NCBI RefSeq assembly: GCF_936928535.1
Contig: NZ_CAKZHY010000006.1
Span: forward strand, 1 to 35,403
Length of the DNA: 35,403 nt
Direction: 5' to 3'
From: an uncultured Bradyrhizobium sp.
GTDB lineage: Bacteria; Pseudomonadota; Alphaproteobacteria; Rhizobiales; Xanthobacteraceae
In this document: positions 14,496 through 21,903 of the stretch, one piece after another
Layout of the letters: every line of letters begins with the position of its first letter
Position numbering within the stretch: position 1 is the stretch's first letter
Translations under genes and position numbers: made by a program
The notes under the pieces: generated by a model
Told to the model about the DNA's origin: nothing
The model's database searches: none
The model's input: the letters and a program-made list of their open reading frames with translations, nothing else

Positions 14496-15668
14496 TCAGG
14501 CCGCCTTGGCGAGCTGCGCCTTGGTCTCGGCGAAGGCCCAGTCGATCCACTGCGTCAGCAGCTCGACGTCCTTGGCCTCGACGGTGGCGCCGCACCAGAT
14601 GCGCAGGCCGGCCGGCGCGTCGCGATAATACGCGAAGTCGTAGCCGGCACCTTCCTTCTCGACGAGGGCAACCAGCTTCTTGGAGAATTCCGCCTGCGCG
14701 TCGTCGGAGAGCGAGGTGATCGCGGGGTCGGTGAACTTCAGGCACACCGACGTGTTGGAGCGGATCGCCGCGTCCTTGGCCAGGAAGTCGATCCAGGGCG
14801 TCTTCGCCTTCCAGTCGGCGAGCACCTTGGTGTTGGCGTCGGCACGCGCGATCAGCGCCTTGAGGCCGCCGATCGACTTGGCCCAGTTCAGCGCATCGAG
14901 ATAGTCCTCGACGCAGAGCATCGACGGCGTGTTGATGGTCTCGCCGACGAAGATGCCCTCGTTGATCTTGCCGCCCTTGGTCATGCGGAAGATCTTCGGG
15001 AGCGGCCAGGCCGGCTTGTAGGTCTCGAGCCGCTCAACGGCGCGCGGCGAGAGGATCAGCATGCCGTGCGCGGCTTCACCACCGAGCGCCTTCTGCCAGG
15101 AGAAGGTGACGACATCGAGCTTGGCCCAGTCGAGCGGCTGCGCAAACGCGGCGGACGTCGCGTCGCAGATGGTCAGGCCTTCGCGCGTCGCGCTGATCCA
15201 GTCCGCGTTCGGCACGCGCACGCCTGACGTGGTGCCGTTCCAGGTGAAGACGACGTCGCTCTTGGGATCGACCTTGGAGAGATCAGGAATCTCACCGTAA
15301 GCCGCGTTCAGCTTGGTGACGTCCTTGAGCTTCAATTCCTTGACGATGTCACTGACCCAACCCTCGCCGAAGGATTCCCAGGCGAGCGTGGTGACGGGGC
15401 GCGCACCGAGCAGCGACCACAGTGCCATCTCGACCGCGCCGGTATCGGACGCCGGCACGATGCCGATGCGATAATCTGCCGGCACTTCAAGCACTTCGCG
15501 CGTCAGATCGATCGCGAGCTTGAGCTTGGTCTTGCCGACCTTCGCGCGATGCGAACGGCCGAGCGCTGCGTCTTTGAGATTTTGGGCGTTCCAGCCGGGG
15601 CGCTTGGCGCAGGGGCCGGAGGAGAAATGCGGCACGGTCGGCCGCGAAGCGGGCTTCGCTACAGTCAT
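14496..15668 (-). CDS. serC: Phosphoserine aminotransferase
   Basis: A 390-aa PLP enzyme of class V aminotransferases. It converts 3-phosphohydroxypyruvate and glutamate to O-phosphoserine, the second step of serine synthesis, and may also act in pyridoxal phosphate synthesis. The sequence opens with the typical [13 protein letters not shown], has TWNGTTSGV near 142-150, Asp169 in ICDATSAAF (pyridine-nitrogen contact) and the Schiff-base Lys193 in [15 protein letters not shown]. This is the form with SSGPCAKRP that is common in alphaproteobacteria and differs from the E. coli type. GAAGGG precedes the ATG. A short CCTCCC/GGGAGG hairpin stands about 25-40 bases upstream in the leader. It is the first gene of the serC-serA pair. 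Confidence 0.96.
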   Translation of the reverse strand: MTVAKPASRPTVPHFSSGPCAKRPGWNAQNLKDAALGRSHRAKVGKTKLKLAIDLTREVLEVPADYRIGIVPASDTGAVEMALWSLLGARPVTTLAWESFGEGWVSDIVKELKLKDVTKLNAAYGEIPDLSKVDPKSDVVFTWNGTTSGVRVPNADWISATREGLTICDATSAAFAQPLDWAKLDVVTFSWQKALGGEAAHGMLILSPRAVERLETYKPAWPLPKIFRMTKGGKINEGIFVGETINTPSMLCVEDYLDALNWAKSIGGLKALIARADANTKVLADWKAKTPWIDFLAKDAAIRSNTSVCLKFTDPAITSLSDDAQAEFSKKLVALVEKEGAGYDFAYYRDAPAGLRIWCGATVEAKDVELLTQWIDWAFAETKAQLAKAA

Positions 15669-15747
15669 ATTCTACCCTTCCAGATAGTAAGCCTCCCGTT
15701 GGGGGGAGGTGTCCCGCCGCGGCTGATACGGGAATCGGGAAGGTCCG

Positions 15748-15954
15748 TCAAGAAAGTTCAGGAGCCTCACGGGGGAGTGATGGTTCGTCCGGAGCAATAG
15801 TTGGGGATACGACGGGCGCCAGCGCGTTCAGCAAGCCCGTGGCCTCACTGATCAATTGCGCAGCGCGGCGGCGGCTGCTGACCTTCAAAATGCATTTGTC
15901 ATCGGCCTGCACAACGTAATCGTTGCCGACCTTGATCATGGAATAGCTTGTCAT
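15748..15954 (-). CDS. Small conserved-looking hypothetical protein
   Basis: A 68-aa protein beginning MTSYSMIKVGNDYVVQADDK. The first 45 residues read as short beta strands then an arginine-rich helix (SSRRRAAQLISEATGLL). The tail is proline-rich. It resembles the small protein at 20981-21172 in design: a short strand pair (VGNDYVVQADD / VRGQGGYCFFAS) followed by a helix with paired arginines and alanines. GGGGA precedes the ATG at 15954, and an upstream in-frame ATG (16002) is less likely. Function is unknown. It sits alone upstream of serC, separated by about 80 bases, so co-transcription with serC is possible. Confidence 0.7.
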   Translation of the reverse strand: MTSYSMIKVGNDYVVQADDKCILKVSSRRRAAQLISEATGLLNALAPVVSPTIAPDEPSLPREAPELS

Positions 15955-16112
15955 TGAAATCCCCGAACCGACCGAGCCCGGTGTCCTGACGCTGCGTAGC
16001 ACCGTTCGTTCCCCGATCCACGTGAACGACCAAGGGGTAGTTTATCAGCTGTTAAGATGAACGAATGTGCGATCCGATTTGGCAGCTGACACAACGCCTG
16101 CCGCGGCCTGCG

Positions 16113-16577
16113 TCAAAAGCGGACAGTCATGCCGACATGACTCGCCGAAAATCCGAGCCGCTTGTAGAAGCGCTGCGCGTCGAGGCGGCTCGAATGCGTC
16201 AGCAATTCGACCAGAACACAGCCGCGCGCCTTGGCTTCAGTAACAGCCCATTGCACCAGCATTTCGCCGATGCCGCGGCTGCGGCAATCGGAGGCAACGC
16301 GGACATCTTCGAGCAAGCCACGGATGCCGCCTTGCGAGCTGATGCCGGGCAGGAGTGCGAGTTGCAGGCAGCCGACCACCCTGCCCTCGCTCTCAGCGAC
16401 CACCAGCTGAAGATTGGGATTGCATTCGACCCGTTCGAACGCTTCGTAATAGACCTCGGGCAATGGATCTTCCAACCGTTCGCGGGCACGGCCGAGATGG
16501 TCATCGGCGAGCATCGCGATCATCGCCGCGACGTCCTCGCGGCGCGCGGGGCGGATGGAAACGGACTTGTCGTTCAT
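16113..16577 (-). CDS. GNAT family N-acetyltransferase
   Basis: A 154-aa acetyltransferase that would move an acetyl group from acetyl-CoA to an amine, with substrate unknown. It opens with the family start SIRPARREDVAAMIAML. The beta4 strand GRVVGCLQLALLP, beta4-alpha3 acetyl-CoA pyrophosphate loop SDCRSRGIGEMLVQ (R/Q-x-x-G-x-G/A form) and C-terminal LDAQRFYKRLGFSASHVGM are all present. GGAG stands nine bases before the ATG. It starts 17 bases after the end of the glutathione transferase gene, so the two are probably co-transcribed. Confidence 0.93.
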   Translation of the reverse strand: MNDKSVSIRPARREDVAAMIAMLADDHLGRARERLEDPLPEVYYEAFERVECNPNLQLVVAESEGRVVGCLQLALLPGISSQGGIRGLLEDVRVASDCRSRGIGEMLVQWAVTEAKARGCVLVELLTHSSRLDAQRFYKRLGFSASHVGMTVRF

Positions 16578-16594
16578 CGGGGAAACTCCAGAAC

Positions 16595-17185
16595 TCAGCG
16601 CGCAGACGGAAGGCCGAGAAATGCCTCGGCCTCGCCGATCCAGCGGCGGACAGCCGTATAACGGCCGAGGTCGAAGCCACCTTCATGCGCGAGGCGCGTA
16701 TAGGCGAGCAGAGCGACATCGGCGAGCGAAAGCTCCCCATCGGCCAAGAATCTGCTCGAGGCAAGATGCGCCTCCATGCGGTCAAGCGCCGCATAGCCCC
16801 GCTTGACCTTGTCAGGGTCGAGCTCGGAGGCATTCTTGCCGAGATAGACCATCTGGAAACGGCACACCGCGATGTAGGGTTCGTGGCTGTACTGCTCCCA
16901 GAACAGCCATTCGTCCATCTTGGCGGCGGCAAAGGCGTCACGCGGAATGAGTGCGCTGTCGCGGGCGAGATAGCGGATGATGGCGTTGGACTGCGCCAGC
17001 GTGCGGCCGTCGTCGAAGGCGACCGTCGGCACCTGGCCGGCGCCGTTCATCTTCAGGAATTGCGGCGTGCGCGTCTCGCCCTTGCGCGTGTCGATCTCGA
17101 TCCAGCGATAGGGCAATGCGAGATGATCGCACACCCATTTCACCTTCAGACAATTGCCGGAATTGCTGTCGCCGTAAATCTGCAT
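16595..17185 (-). CDS. Glutathione S-transferase family protein
   Basis: A 196-aa soluble GST. The thioredoxin-like N-domain shows the short start MQIYGDSNSGNCLKVKWVCD, the cis-proline in GAGQVPTVAFDDG and the glutathione gamma-glutamyl contact QSNAIIRYLA. The helical C-domain includes the N-capping box region LADGELSLADVALLAYTRLA. A serine near residue 9 (SNSGNC) is the probable activating residue. The start at 17185 is preferred because GAGGG precedes it, though in-frame starts at 17200 and 17239 exist. It is expected to detoxify electrophiles, with real substrate unknown. It is the first gene of a two-gene unit with the acetyltransferase. Confidence 0.92.
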   Translation of the reverse strand: MQIYGDSNSGNCLKVKWVCDHLALPYRWIEIDTRKGETRTPQFLKMNGAGQVPTVAFDDGRTLAQSNAIIRYLARDSALIPRDAFAAAKMDEWLFWEQYSHEPYIAVCRFQMVYLGKNASELDPDKVKRGYAALDRMEAHLASSRFLADGELSLADVALLAYTRLAHEGGFDLGRYTAVRRWIGEAEAFLGLPSAR

Positions 17186-17260
17186 CGCCGCCGCCCTCAT
17201 GTCGAGCGACAGAGCATCAGGACGCAGCAAGCCTGTCAACCGCGGCGCAGCGAAGCTTCG

Positions 17261-18157
17261 TCAGAACTTGTAGCCGAGCCCGACGCGCGCATTGTTGAGC
17301 GTCACCGAGGTGTTCATGACAGGCGAGAATTTCACGTATTCATATTCCACGCGCGCGAACAGACCTTCCCAGATGCAGTACTCAACACCGAGACCGGCAA
17401 CAAAACCCACCGCGAACGCGTTGGTCCGGTGCTGAATCTGTGACTGAGACTGCGCCGGAACCGGCTGCGGCTGTCCGAACGTGGTCTGAGTCAATGAGAC
17501 GTTGTTGACGACGACCGTATTCGTCACGTCCTGGCGTAGGTCCACCGTGCTCGTCACCGAGCGGGACACGTCCATTCGGCCGACCGCAGCGCCCGCGAAG
17601 GCATAGGGCATGAAATCGCCGCCGTCCCAGCCGACGCGGCCGCGCAGCGAGATCATGTCCTTGACCTTCGCGGCGGCGGTACCGGTCAGCGTCACGTCGT
17701 AATTGTCGGTGACGTTCGCGGCATGCGAATCGCCAGGCGGATTTACGATCGTGAGCGAGTTGGAGCCTGTCGTGAGCGTCGAGAGATTGTTGAAGTAGCT
17801 GTAGGTGCCCTCGAGACCGAGAATGGCATCGTACCATTGCCAGTTGCGGCCGACGAAGGCGCCAAAGTTGGTGCTCTGCGTATTGGTCTTGTTCATCAGC
17901 GACCAACTGGCCGTCGGCTGCTGCAGCACGCTGTCGCGGAAGATGAAATTGGTCAGGCCGACCACGCTCTGGCTGAAATCGGTCGCATCGGTCGTGTAGC
18001 CGCCGTTGACGCCGACATAAGCGCCGTCCCAATTGTGTGTCGTCTTGGACAGGCCGTCGGTGAAGCCGCCGCGCAGGACGGGCAGATCGGGCATGTCGGC
18101 CGCGTGTGCGGCGGACACAGATCCGAACACCGCCGCCACCAACCAAAACCTACGCAT
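17261..18157 (-). CDS. Outer-membrane beta-barrel protein (Omp25/RopB-like)
   Basis: A 298-aa porin-family surface protein with an N-terminal signal peptide (MRRFWLVAAVFGSVSAAHA, cleavage before ADMPDLP). The mature start ADMPDLPVLRGGF, NWDGAYVGVNGGY, GRNWQWYDAILGLEGTY and the final strand ending RVGLGYKF are hallmarks of the rhizobial and Brucella Omp25/Omp31 barrel group. The mid-part has long hydrophilic Thr/Gln/Val loops, probably surface-exposed. GGAG stands ten bases before the ATG. Two TTAAC half sites (18203-18213) lie just upstream. It lies between the GST and another barrel gene, and the terminator before it suggests its own promoter. Exact role (envelope stability or adhesion) is unknown. 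Confidence 0.92.
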   Translation of the reverse strand: MRRFWLVAAVFGSVSAAHAADMPDLPVLRGGFTDGLSKTTHNWDGAYVGVNGGYTTDATDFSQSVVGLTNFIFRDSVLQQPTASWSLMNKTNTQSTNFGAFVGRNWQWYDAILGLEGTYSYFNNLSTLTTGSNSLTIVNPPGDSHAANVTDNYDVTLTGTAAAKVKDMISLRGRVGWDGGDFMPYAFAGAAVGRMDVSRSVTSTVDLRQDVTNTVVVNNVSLTQTTFGQPQPVPAQSQSQIQHRTNAFAVGFVAGLGVEYCIWEGLFARVEYEYVKFSPVMNTSVTLNNARVGLGYKF

Positions 18158-18202
18158 TGCAACGCTCCATCGAACTCCAACTCTCGAGCGTGATCATGGC
18201 TC

Positions 18203-18213
18203 GTTAACCTTAA
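18203..18213. promoter_or_regulatory. Tandem TTAAC half sites upstream of a barrel gene
   Basis: TTAACCTTAAC carries two TTAAC half sites spaced six bases apart, 46 bases before the start of the 298-aa barrel protein. The CtrA consensus needs eleven bases between halves, so this is not a canonical box. It is noted because the sister barrel gene has a canonical one. Confidence 0.25.
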
Positions 18214-18270
18214 CCAATGGTTGCGTCTGAGGTTTTCGTCGCCGCTCGCCATGAAAAAAATGCAAAGCAA

Positions 18271-18297
18271 AACGGCGCGGGATGATCCCGCGCCGTT
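18271..18297 (-). terminator. Intrinsic terminator of the 284-aa barrel gene
   Basis: Perfect 12-bp arms AACGGCGCGGGA and TCCCGCGCCGTT around a 3-base loop are followed on the minus strand by TTTTGCTTTGCATTTTTTT. The site is 30 bases past the stop codon and separates the two barrel genes. Confidence 0.93.
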
Positions 18298-18326
18298 AAG
18301 AAACGTTAAGCGATGAGGCCTAGCGA

Positions 18327-19181
18327 TCAGCCCTTGGTGACGAGCGGCGGCGGCGCATAGGCCGGCGGGGCGTTGAGTTCCCAGCGCACGCCGAGCTTCA
18401 CGTCGTGCGAGGTGATGTCTTTGAACTGGAACGGCGCGTGCGTGGTGTTGGTCACGCCGTCGAACGAGTAGCTCGCACCGGTCATGCCGCTGCCCATGTC
18501 GACGTAGCTGTAGGCGAGTTCGAGCACGAGGTTCGGATTGACGTGGTACGCGAGACCGGCATGCGCGGCCCAGGCGAAATTCCATTTCGAGGCGGCGCCG
18601 GCGTAGTTGAGGCTGCGGCCCTGGCCGCCCGCGCCGATGCTGTCTCCCGAGTCGGTGAAGTCGCCGACGGTGACGCGCGCGGTACCAACGCCGGCACCGA
18701 TGAACGGCGTGACGCACCACCAGGTGCCGAGATCGACATAGGCGTTGGCGAGGAACAGCAGTTCCGACTTGGTCGCCGTATAGGCGTCGGTGCCTCTGAA
18801 GCCAGCGCCGGGACCCACACCGGTCACGACATCGAGGCCGGTGAAGGTCGACTTGCCACGATACTGGCCGGTGACGTCGGCGCGGAACCAGTTGTTGAAG
18901 CGGTAGCCGGCACCGAGGTCGAAGATGCCCGCGCTGCTGAAGTTTCCGGTCTGGTTGACGTTCACGTTGTTGTAGGCGGCGGCGTTGGTGTCGAGAACGC
19001 GGTCGACGCGCTGGTTGCTGAAGCCGACGTCGCCGCGGAGATACCAGCCACCGAAATCGGCGGGCGGGGCGGGCGGCGCGTACATGGGGGGCGGTGCCGC
19101 GATCGGCATATCGGCGGCGAACGCCATCGACGAGATCAGTGATGCCGCACCCGCGGCAAGGAGAGACTTAACGCTACGCAT
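18327..19181 (-). CDS. Outer-membrane beta-barrel protein
   Basis: A 284-aa Omp25/Omp31-like barrel protein. The signal peptide is MRSVKSLLAAGAASLISSMA with cleavage at FA-ADMPIAAPP, and a proline-rich linker follows (PPPMYAPPAPPADFGGWY). The barrel strands are visible as alternating aromatic segments (GWYLRGDVGFSNQ, GAGYRFNNWFRADVTGQYR, LELAYSYVDMGS, SHDVKLGVRWEL). It ends in LVTKG rather than the usual aromatic residue, after a repeated proline string (APPAYAPPPL). That ending is unusual for BAM recognition, so the last barrel strand ends earlier and a C-terminal tail is present. AAGGA precedes the start, and the longer frame to 19340 is discarded. A perfect CtrA-type box lies 84 bases upstream. 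Confidence 0.92.
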   Translation of the reverse strand: MRSVKSLLAAGAASLISSMAFAADMPIAAPPPMYAPPAPPADFGGWYLRGDVGFSNQRVDRVLDTNAAAYNNVNVNQTGNFSSAGIFDLGAGYRFNNWFRADVTGQYRGKSTFTGLDVVTGVGPGAGFRGTDAYTATKSELLFLANAYVDLGTWWCVTPFIGAGVGTARVTVGDFTDSGDSIGAGGQGRSLNYAGAASKWNFAWAAHAGLAYHVNPNLVLELAYSYVDMGSGMTGASYSFDGVTNTTHAPFQFKDITSHDVKLGVRWELNAPPAYAPPPLVTKG

Positions 19182-19264
19182 TGGCTTCGTCCTTATGGCC
19201 GGTGAGACAAAATGCAGATGCCTCACGTTCTGGAAACTCACAGGCGGACGATGGCAGCAAATGC

Positions 19265-19280
19265 TTAAGCGCCACTTAAC
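19265..19280. promoter_or_regulatory. Perfect CtrA-type box upstream of a barrel gene
   Basis: TTAAGCGCCACTTAAC fits the CtrA consensus TTAA-N7-TTAAC exactly. It is 84 bases before the barrel-protein start at 19181. CtrA control of envelope proteins has been shown in Brucella, so regulation is plausible. It is not proven, and the orientation toward the gene is opposite to the plus-strand reading of the motif. Confidence 0.5.
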
Positions 19281-19367
19281 CCTAATTTTTAAGGTTGATT
19301 TTTTCTGAGCGCACACGCCGATGCGGCGCAAGCGTTGCAAAAATGCGGCAGGTCCATTCTTGTTAAC

Positions 19368-19411
19368 GCGTTTTCTCGCCGCGAACCGGTGTCAACTTCG
19401 CGGGAAAACGC
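19368..19411. repeat. Interrupted inverted repeat downstream of the MFS gene
   Basis: GCGTTTTC-tcgc-CGCGAA pairs with TTCGCG-g-GAAAACGC across a 12-base centre. It lies about 60 bases beyond the MFS stop codon. It might be a weak terminator or a regulator site. Confidence 0.4.
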
Positions 19412-19469
19412 TTTGGCTGCCGCAATTGCTAACGATGTATGAAGCCGCAATGCAGCGAAGCCGAATTCG

Positions 19470-20723
19470 TTAACGCTTGTGCTGCGGCAGCCTGGGCAGG
19501 AACACCGCAAGCAGCCCGATCGCCGGCAAATAGGCGCAGACCTGGTAGACGAATGCGATGGAGGTGTGGTCGGCGAGCTTGCCGAGCACGGCGGCGCCCA
19601 GGCCGCCGATGCCGAAGGCGACGCCGAAGAACACGCCCGAGATCATGCCGAAGCGATGCGGCACCAGCTCCTGCGCGAACACGATGATCGACGACGTCGT
19701 CGAGGAGATGATCAGGCCGATGATCACTGACAGCACCGCGCTCGCGTAGAGCCCGGCATAGGGCAAGGCCAGCGTGAACGGCAGCGCGCCGAGGATCGAG
19801 ATCCAGATCACGATCTTGCGGCCGAAGCGATCGCCTAAGGGTCCGCCGAAGAACGCGCCGGCGGCGTTCGCCGCAAGGAAGATGAAGAGATAGAGTTGCG
19901 CAGTCTGCGTCGACACGCCAAAGCGGTCGATCAGATAGAAGATGTAATAGCTCGACAGGCTCGAGACGTAGAGCTGCTTCGAGAACAGCAGCGCCACCAG
20001 CACGGCAAGCGCGACCGCGACGCGGCGTGAACTCGGCGCATCAGGATGAGCCTGAAGCGGCGCGAACTTCTTCGCGGTGATTTGCGGCTTGTACCAGCGG
20101 CCGATGCGCCAGAGGATGACGATCGCAAGGAATGCGATCGACGAGAACCAGGCGATGCTGCCCTGCCCGAACGGCACGACGATGAGAGCGGCCAGCACCG
20201 GCCCCATCGAGGTGCCGAAACTGCCGCCGAGCTGGAACACCGATTGCGCAAAGCCGTAGCGCCCGCCCGAGGCAAGCCGCGCGATGCGCGCCGATTCCGG
20301 GTGAAACACCGCCGAGCCGAGACCGACCAGCGCGGCGGCGACGAGGATGACCAGATATTGATGCGCAGCGCTGAGCAGCAGCAGGCCGAAGAAGGTCGAG
20401 GCCATGCCGATCGATAGCGAGTAAGGCTGCGCCTTCTTGTCGGTGTAGTGGCCGACCACCGGCTGCAGGAGCGAGGCCGTGAACTGGAAAGCCAGCGTGA
20501 TCATGCCGATCTGCGCGAAGTCGAGCGCGTAGGTGTCCTTCAGGATCGGATACACCGAGGCGATCAGCGACTGCATGGTGTCGTTGAGGAAGTGCGAGAA
20601 CGAGATGCCGGCGAGCACGATATAGGCCGGCCCCGCGCTCGCCTTGGCAGCAGCAGGCGCGACGTCGCTGACGACGACGGGTTCGGTCAGCGTTTCCTCT
20701 GAGACGACGACAGGCTTGTTCAC
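19470..20723 (-). CDS. MFS exporter, fosmidomycin-resistance (Fsr) type
   Basis: A 417-aa inner-membrane transporter with about 12 membrane segments, expected to export small molecules using the proton gradient. The N-terminal hydrophilic leader (about 35 residues) is followed by the first segment, FSHFLNDTMQSLIASVYPIL, the signature of the Fsr subfamily (SHFxND). Other marks are GHYTDKKAQPY for loop 2-3, SVFQLGGSFGTSMGP in segment 5, and GGPLGDRFGRK, the strongly conserved loop 8-9 motif. GTG at 20723 is preferred over the in-frame ATG at 20759 because CGGGA lies about eight bases before it and the ATG has no ribosome binding site. Fosmidomycin itself need not be the natural substrate. It is monocistronic. 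Confidence 0.9.
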   Translation of the reverse strand: MNKPVVVSEETLTEPVVVSDVAPAAAKASAGPAYIVLAGISFSHFLNDTMQSLIASVYPILKDTYALDFAQIGMITLAFQFTASLLQPVVGHYTDKKAQPYSLSIGMASTFFGLLLLSAAHQYLVILVAAALVGLGSAVFHPESARIARLASGGRYGFAQSVFQLGGSFGTSMGPVLAALIVVPFGQGSIAWFSSIAFLAIVILWRIGRWYKPQITAKKFAPLQAHPDAPSSRRVAVALAVLVALLFSKQLYVSSLSSYYIFYLIDRFGVSTQTAQLYLFIFLAANAAGAFFGGPLGDRFGRKIVIWISILGALPFTLALPYAGLYASAVLSVIIGLIISSTTSSIIVFAQELVPHRFGMISGVFFGVAFGIGGLGAAVLGKLADHTSIAFVYQVCAYLPAIGLLAVFLPRLPQHKR

Positions 20724-20825
20724 TCGAGCATCCCGGCAGGCACGGCAGATTGCCGCCATATGCTGGGTACGATGCTGGCGGCGGCCGAACCACCGCCAAT
20801 CGCAAATGGCTGGGATGCGCGTCTT

Positions 20826-20973
20826 ACCCTCTCCCCCTGTGGGAGAGGGTGGCTCGCCGCATTAGCGGCGAGACGGGTGAGGGGTCTGTGTCCGCGCGTG
20901 GTAATGCATCGAGTTCGCGGATAGAACCCCTCATCCGGCGCTTCGCGCCGCCATCTCCCACAAAGGGAGAAGG
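20826..20973. repeat. Composite CTCTCCCC-type repeat
   Basis: TACCCTCTCCC with GGGAGAGGGT, GCTCGCCGC with GCGGCGAGA, then an inverted GGCGCTTCGCGCCGCC and CATCTCCCACAAAGGGAG. It occupies the space between the MFS gene and the next small gene. It is of the same family as those at 9211, 9374 and 14344. Confidence 0.65.
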
Positions 20974-20980
20974 AAGAAAG

Positions 20981-21172
20981 TCACGCCGCCTCCTTCATAT
21001 CGCCATTCACCAGCTTGCGCGCAGCACGTTCGGCTTCGCGGGCGTTGCGGAAGAGCTGACCTTCGAGGCGATTGAATTGGTGGGACGAGGCGAAGAAGCA
21101 GTAGCCGCCCTGACCGCGAACGACGATGCCCGCGGTCTCTGAGTTAACTTCGATGATGTAGCTGTCCGGCAT
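20981..21172 (-). CDS. Small hypothetical protein
   Basis: A 63-aa protein beginning MPDSYIIEVNSETAGIVVRG. It has two or three short strands (SYIIEVN, AGIVVRGQGGYCFFAS) followed by an arginine-rich helix (FRNAREAERAARKLVNGD). It shares this strand-then-helix plan with the 68-aa protein at 15748-15954, though identity is low. GAGGA lies about 12 bases before the ATG, which is a little far. A longer frame from 21199 is possible. I do not recognise a named family. It is isolated between a palindromic repeat and a ~220-base gap before the thioesterase. Confidence 0.7.
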   Translation of the reverse strand: MPDSYIIEVNSETAGIVVRGQGGYCFFASSHQFNRLEGQLFRNAREAERAARKLVNGDMKEAA

Positions 21173-21393
21173 GGCCCGTGGATTCCTCAGTGCGGGCAAA
21201 TAACGGCATGTCTGCCCAAAGGTTCCTCGGGCAAATCGGCCGCTTTCACCCCGAATCGACGAGCGTTTGAGTACGCCGGGACCTCATCCGTTTTATGACC
21301 CGTTCTTGGCAAAGAAGCGACGCGTTGACTCATCCGTGCCGCGTTTCGCGGGCCTGCAAGTTTTCGTGAGATGAGACAGAGCGCCGCGCGCGA

Positions 21394-21825
21394 TTACGTC
21401 GCGATCGGCGGATCATTGCGCTGGATCATTTGCGGATGACCATTGTCGTCGATCGAGACATAGGTGAAATTCCCGTCAGTCACGAGGATCGGTTGCAGCT
21501 CGCGCCGGCGCAGCGCCCAGGCTTCGAGATGGACGGTGAGCGAGGTGCGGCCGACCCGCACCAGATTGGCATAGACCGAGACGAGATCGCCGACATAGAC
21601 AGCTTTGCGAAAATTCATCGCCTCGATCGCGACCGTGACGGTGCGCGACTTCGCGACCTTCGAGGCGAACACGCCGCCGCCGACATCCATCTGGCTGAGC
21701 AGCCAGCCACCGAAGATGTCGCCATTGGCATTGGTGTCGGCCGGCATCGCCAGCGTGCGAATGCAGAGATCGCCGCTCGGCTCGGTGTCGGAGCTGACAG
21801 AGGTATGCATAGTCGTTTCGGTCAT
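21394..21825 (-). CDS. Acyl-CoA thioesterase, YciA-like hotdog
   Basis: A 143-aa hotdog-fold thioesterase of the YciA/acyl-CoA hydrolase group, which would release CoA from acyl-CoA. The signature NANGDIFGGWLLSQMDVGGG (residues 33-52), with the catalytic Asp in the last third, matches YciA closely. TVTVAIEAMNFRKAVYVGDLVSVYANLVRVGRTS is the hotdog strand core. The ATG at 21825 is supported by GGGAG nine bases upstream, and the longer frame to 21882 is rejected. It lies last in a run of same-strand fatty-acid genes, 78 bases after the CarF-like gene, suggesting it recycles CoA in the same pathway. Confidence 0.93.
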   Translation of the reverse strand: MTETTMHTSVSSDTEPSGDLCIRTLAMPADTNANGDIFGGWLLSQMDVGGGVFASKVAKSRTVTVAIEAMNFRKAVYVGDLVSVYANLVRVGRTSLTVHLEAWALRRRELQPILVTDGNFTYVSIDDNGHPQMIQRNDPPIAT

Positions 21826-21903
21826 GGTTTTCTCCCGCGGCGCTTGGCTCTGGATACAAAGCCCGGTCGCTTGGCGCAACATCGGCGGGAAGACCAGCTT
21901 GCG

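Noticed and set aside
16041..16055. TTTATCAGCTGTTAA as a CtrA box upstream of the 68-aa gene
   Set aside because: One mismatch, no cell-cycle context and no further support.
18295..18313. CGTTAAG-N3-CGTTAAG as a CtrA box
   Set aside because: The spacing between TTAA halves is six, not seven, and the site lies downstream of genes next to a terminator.
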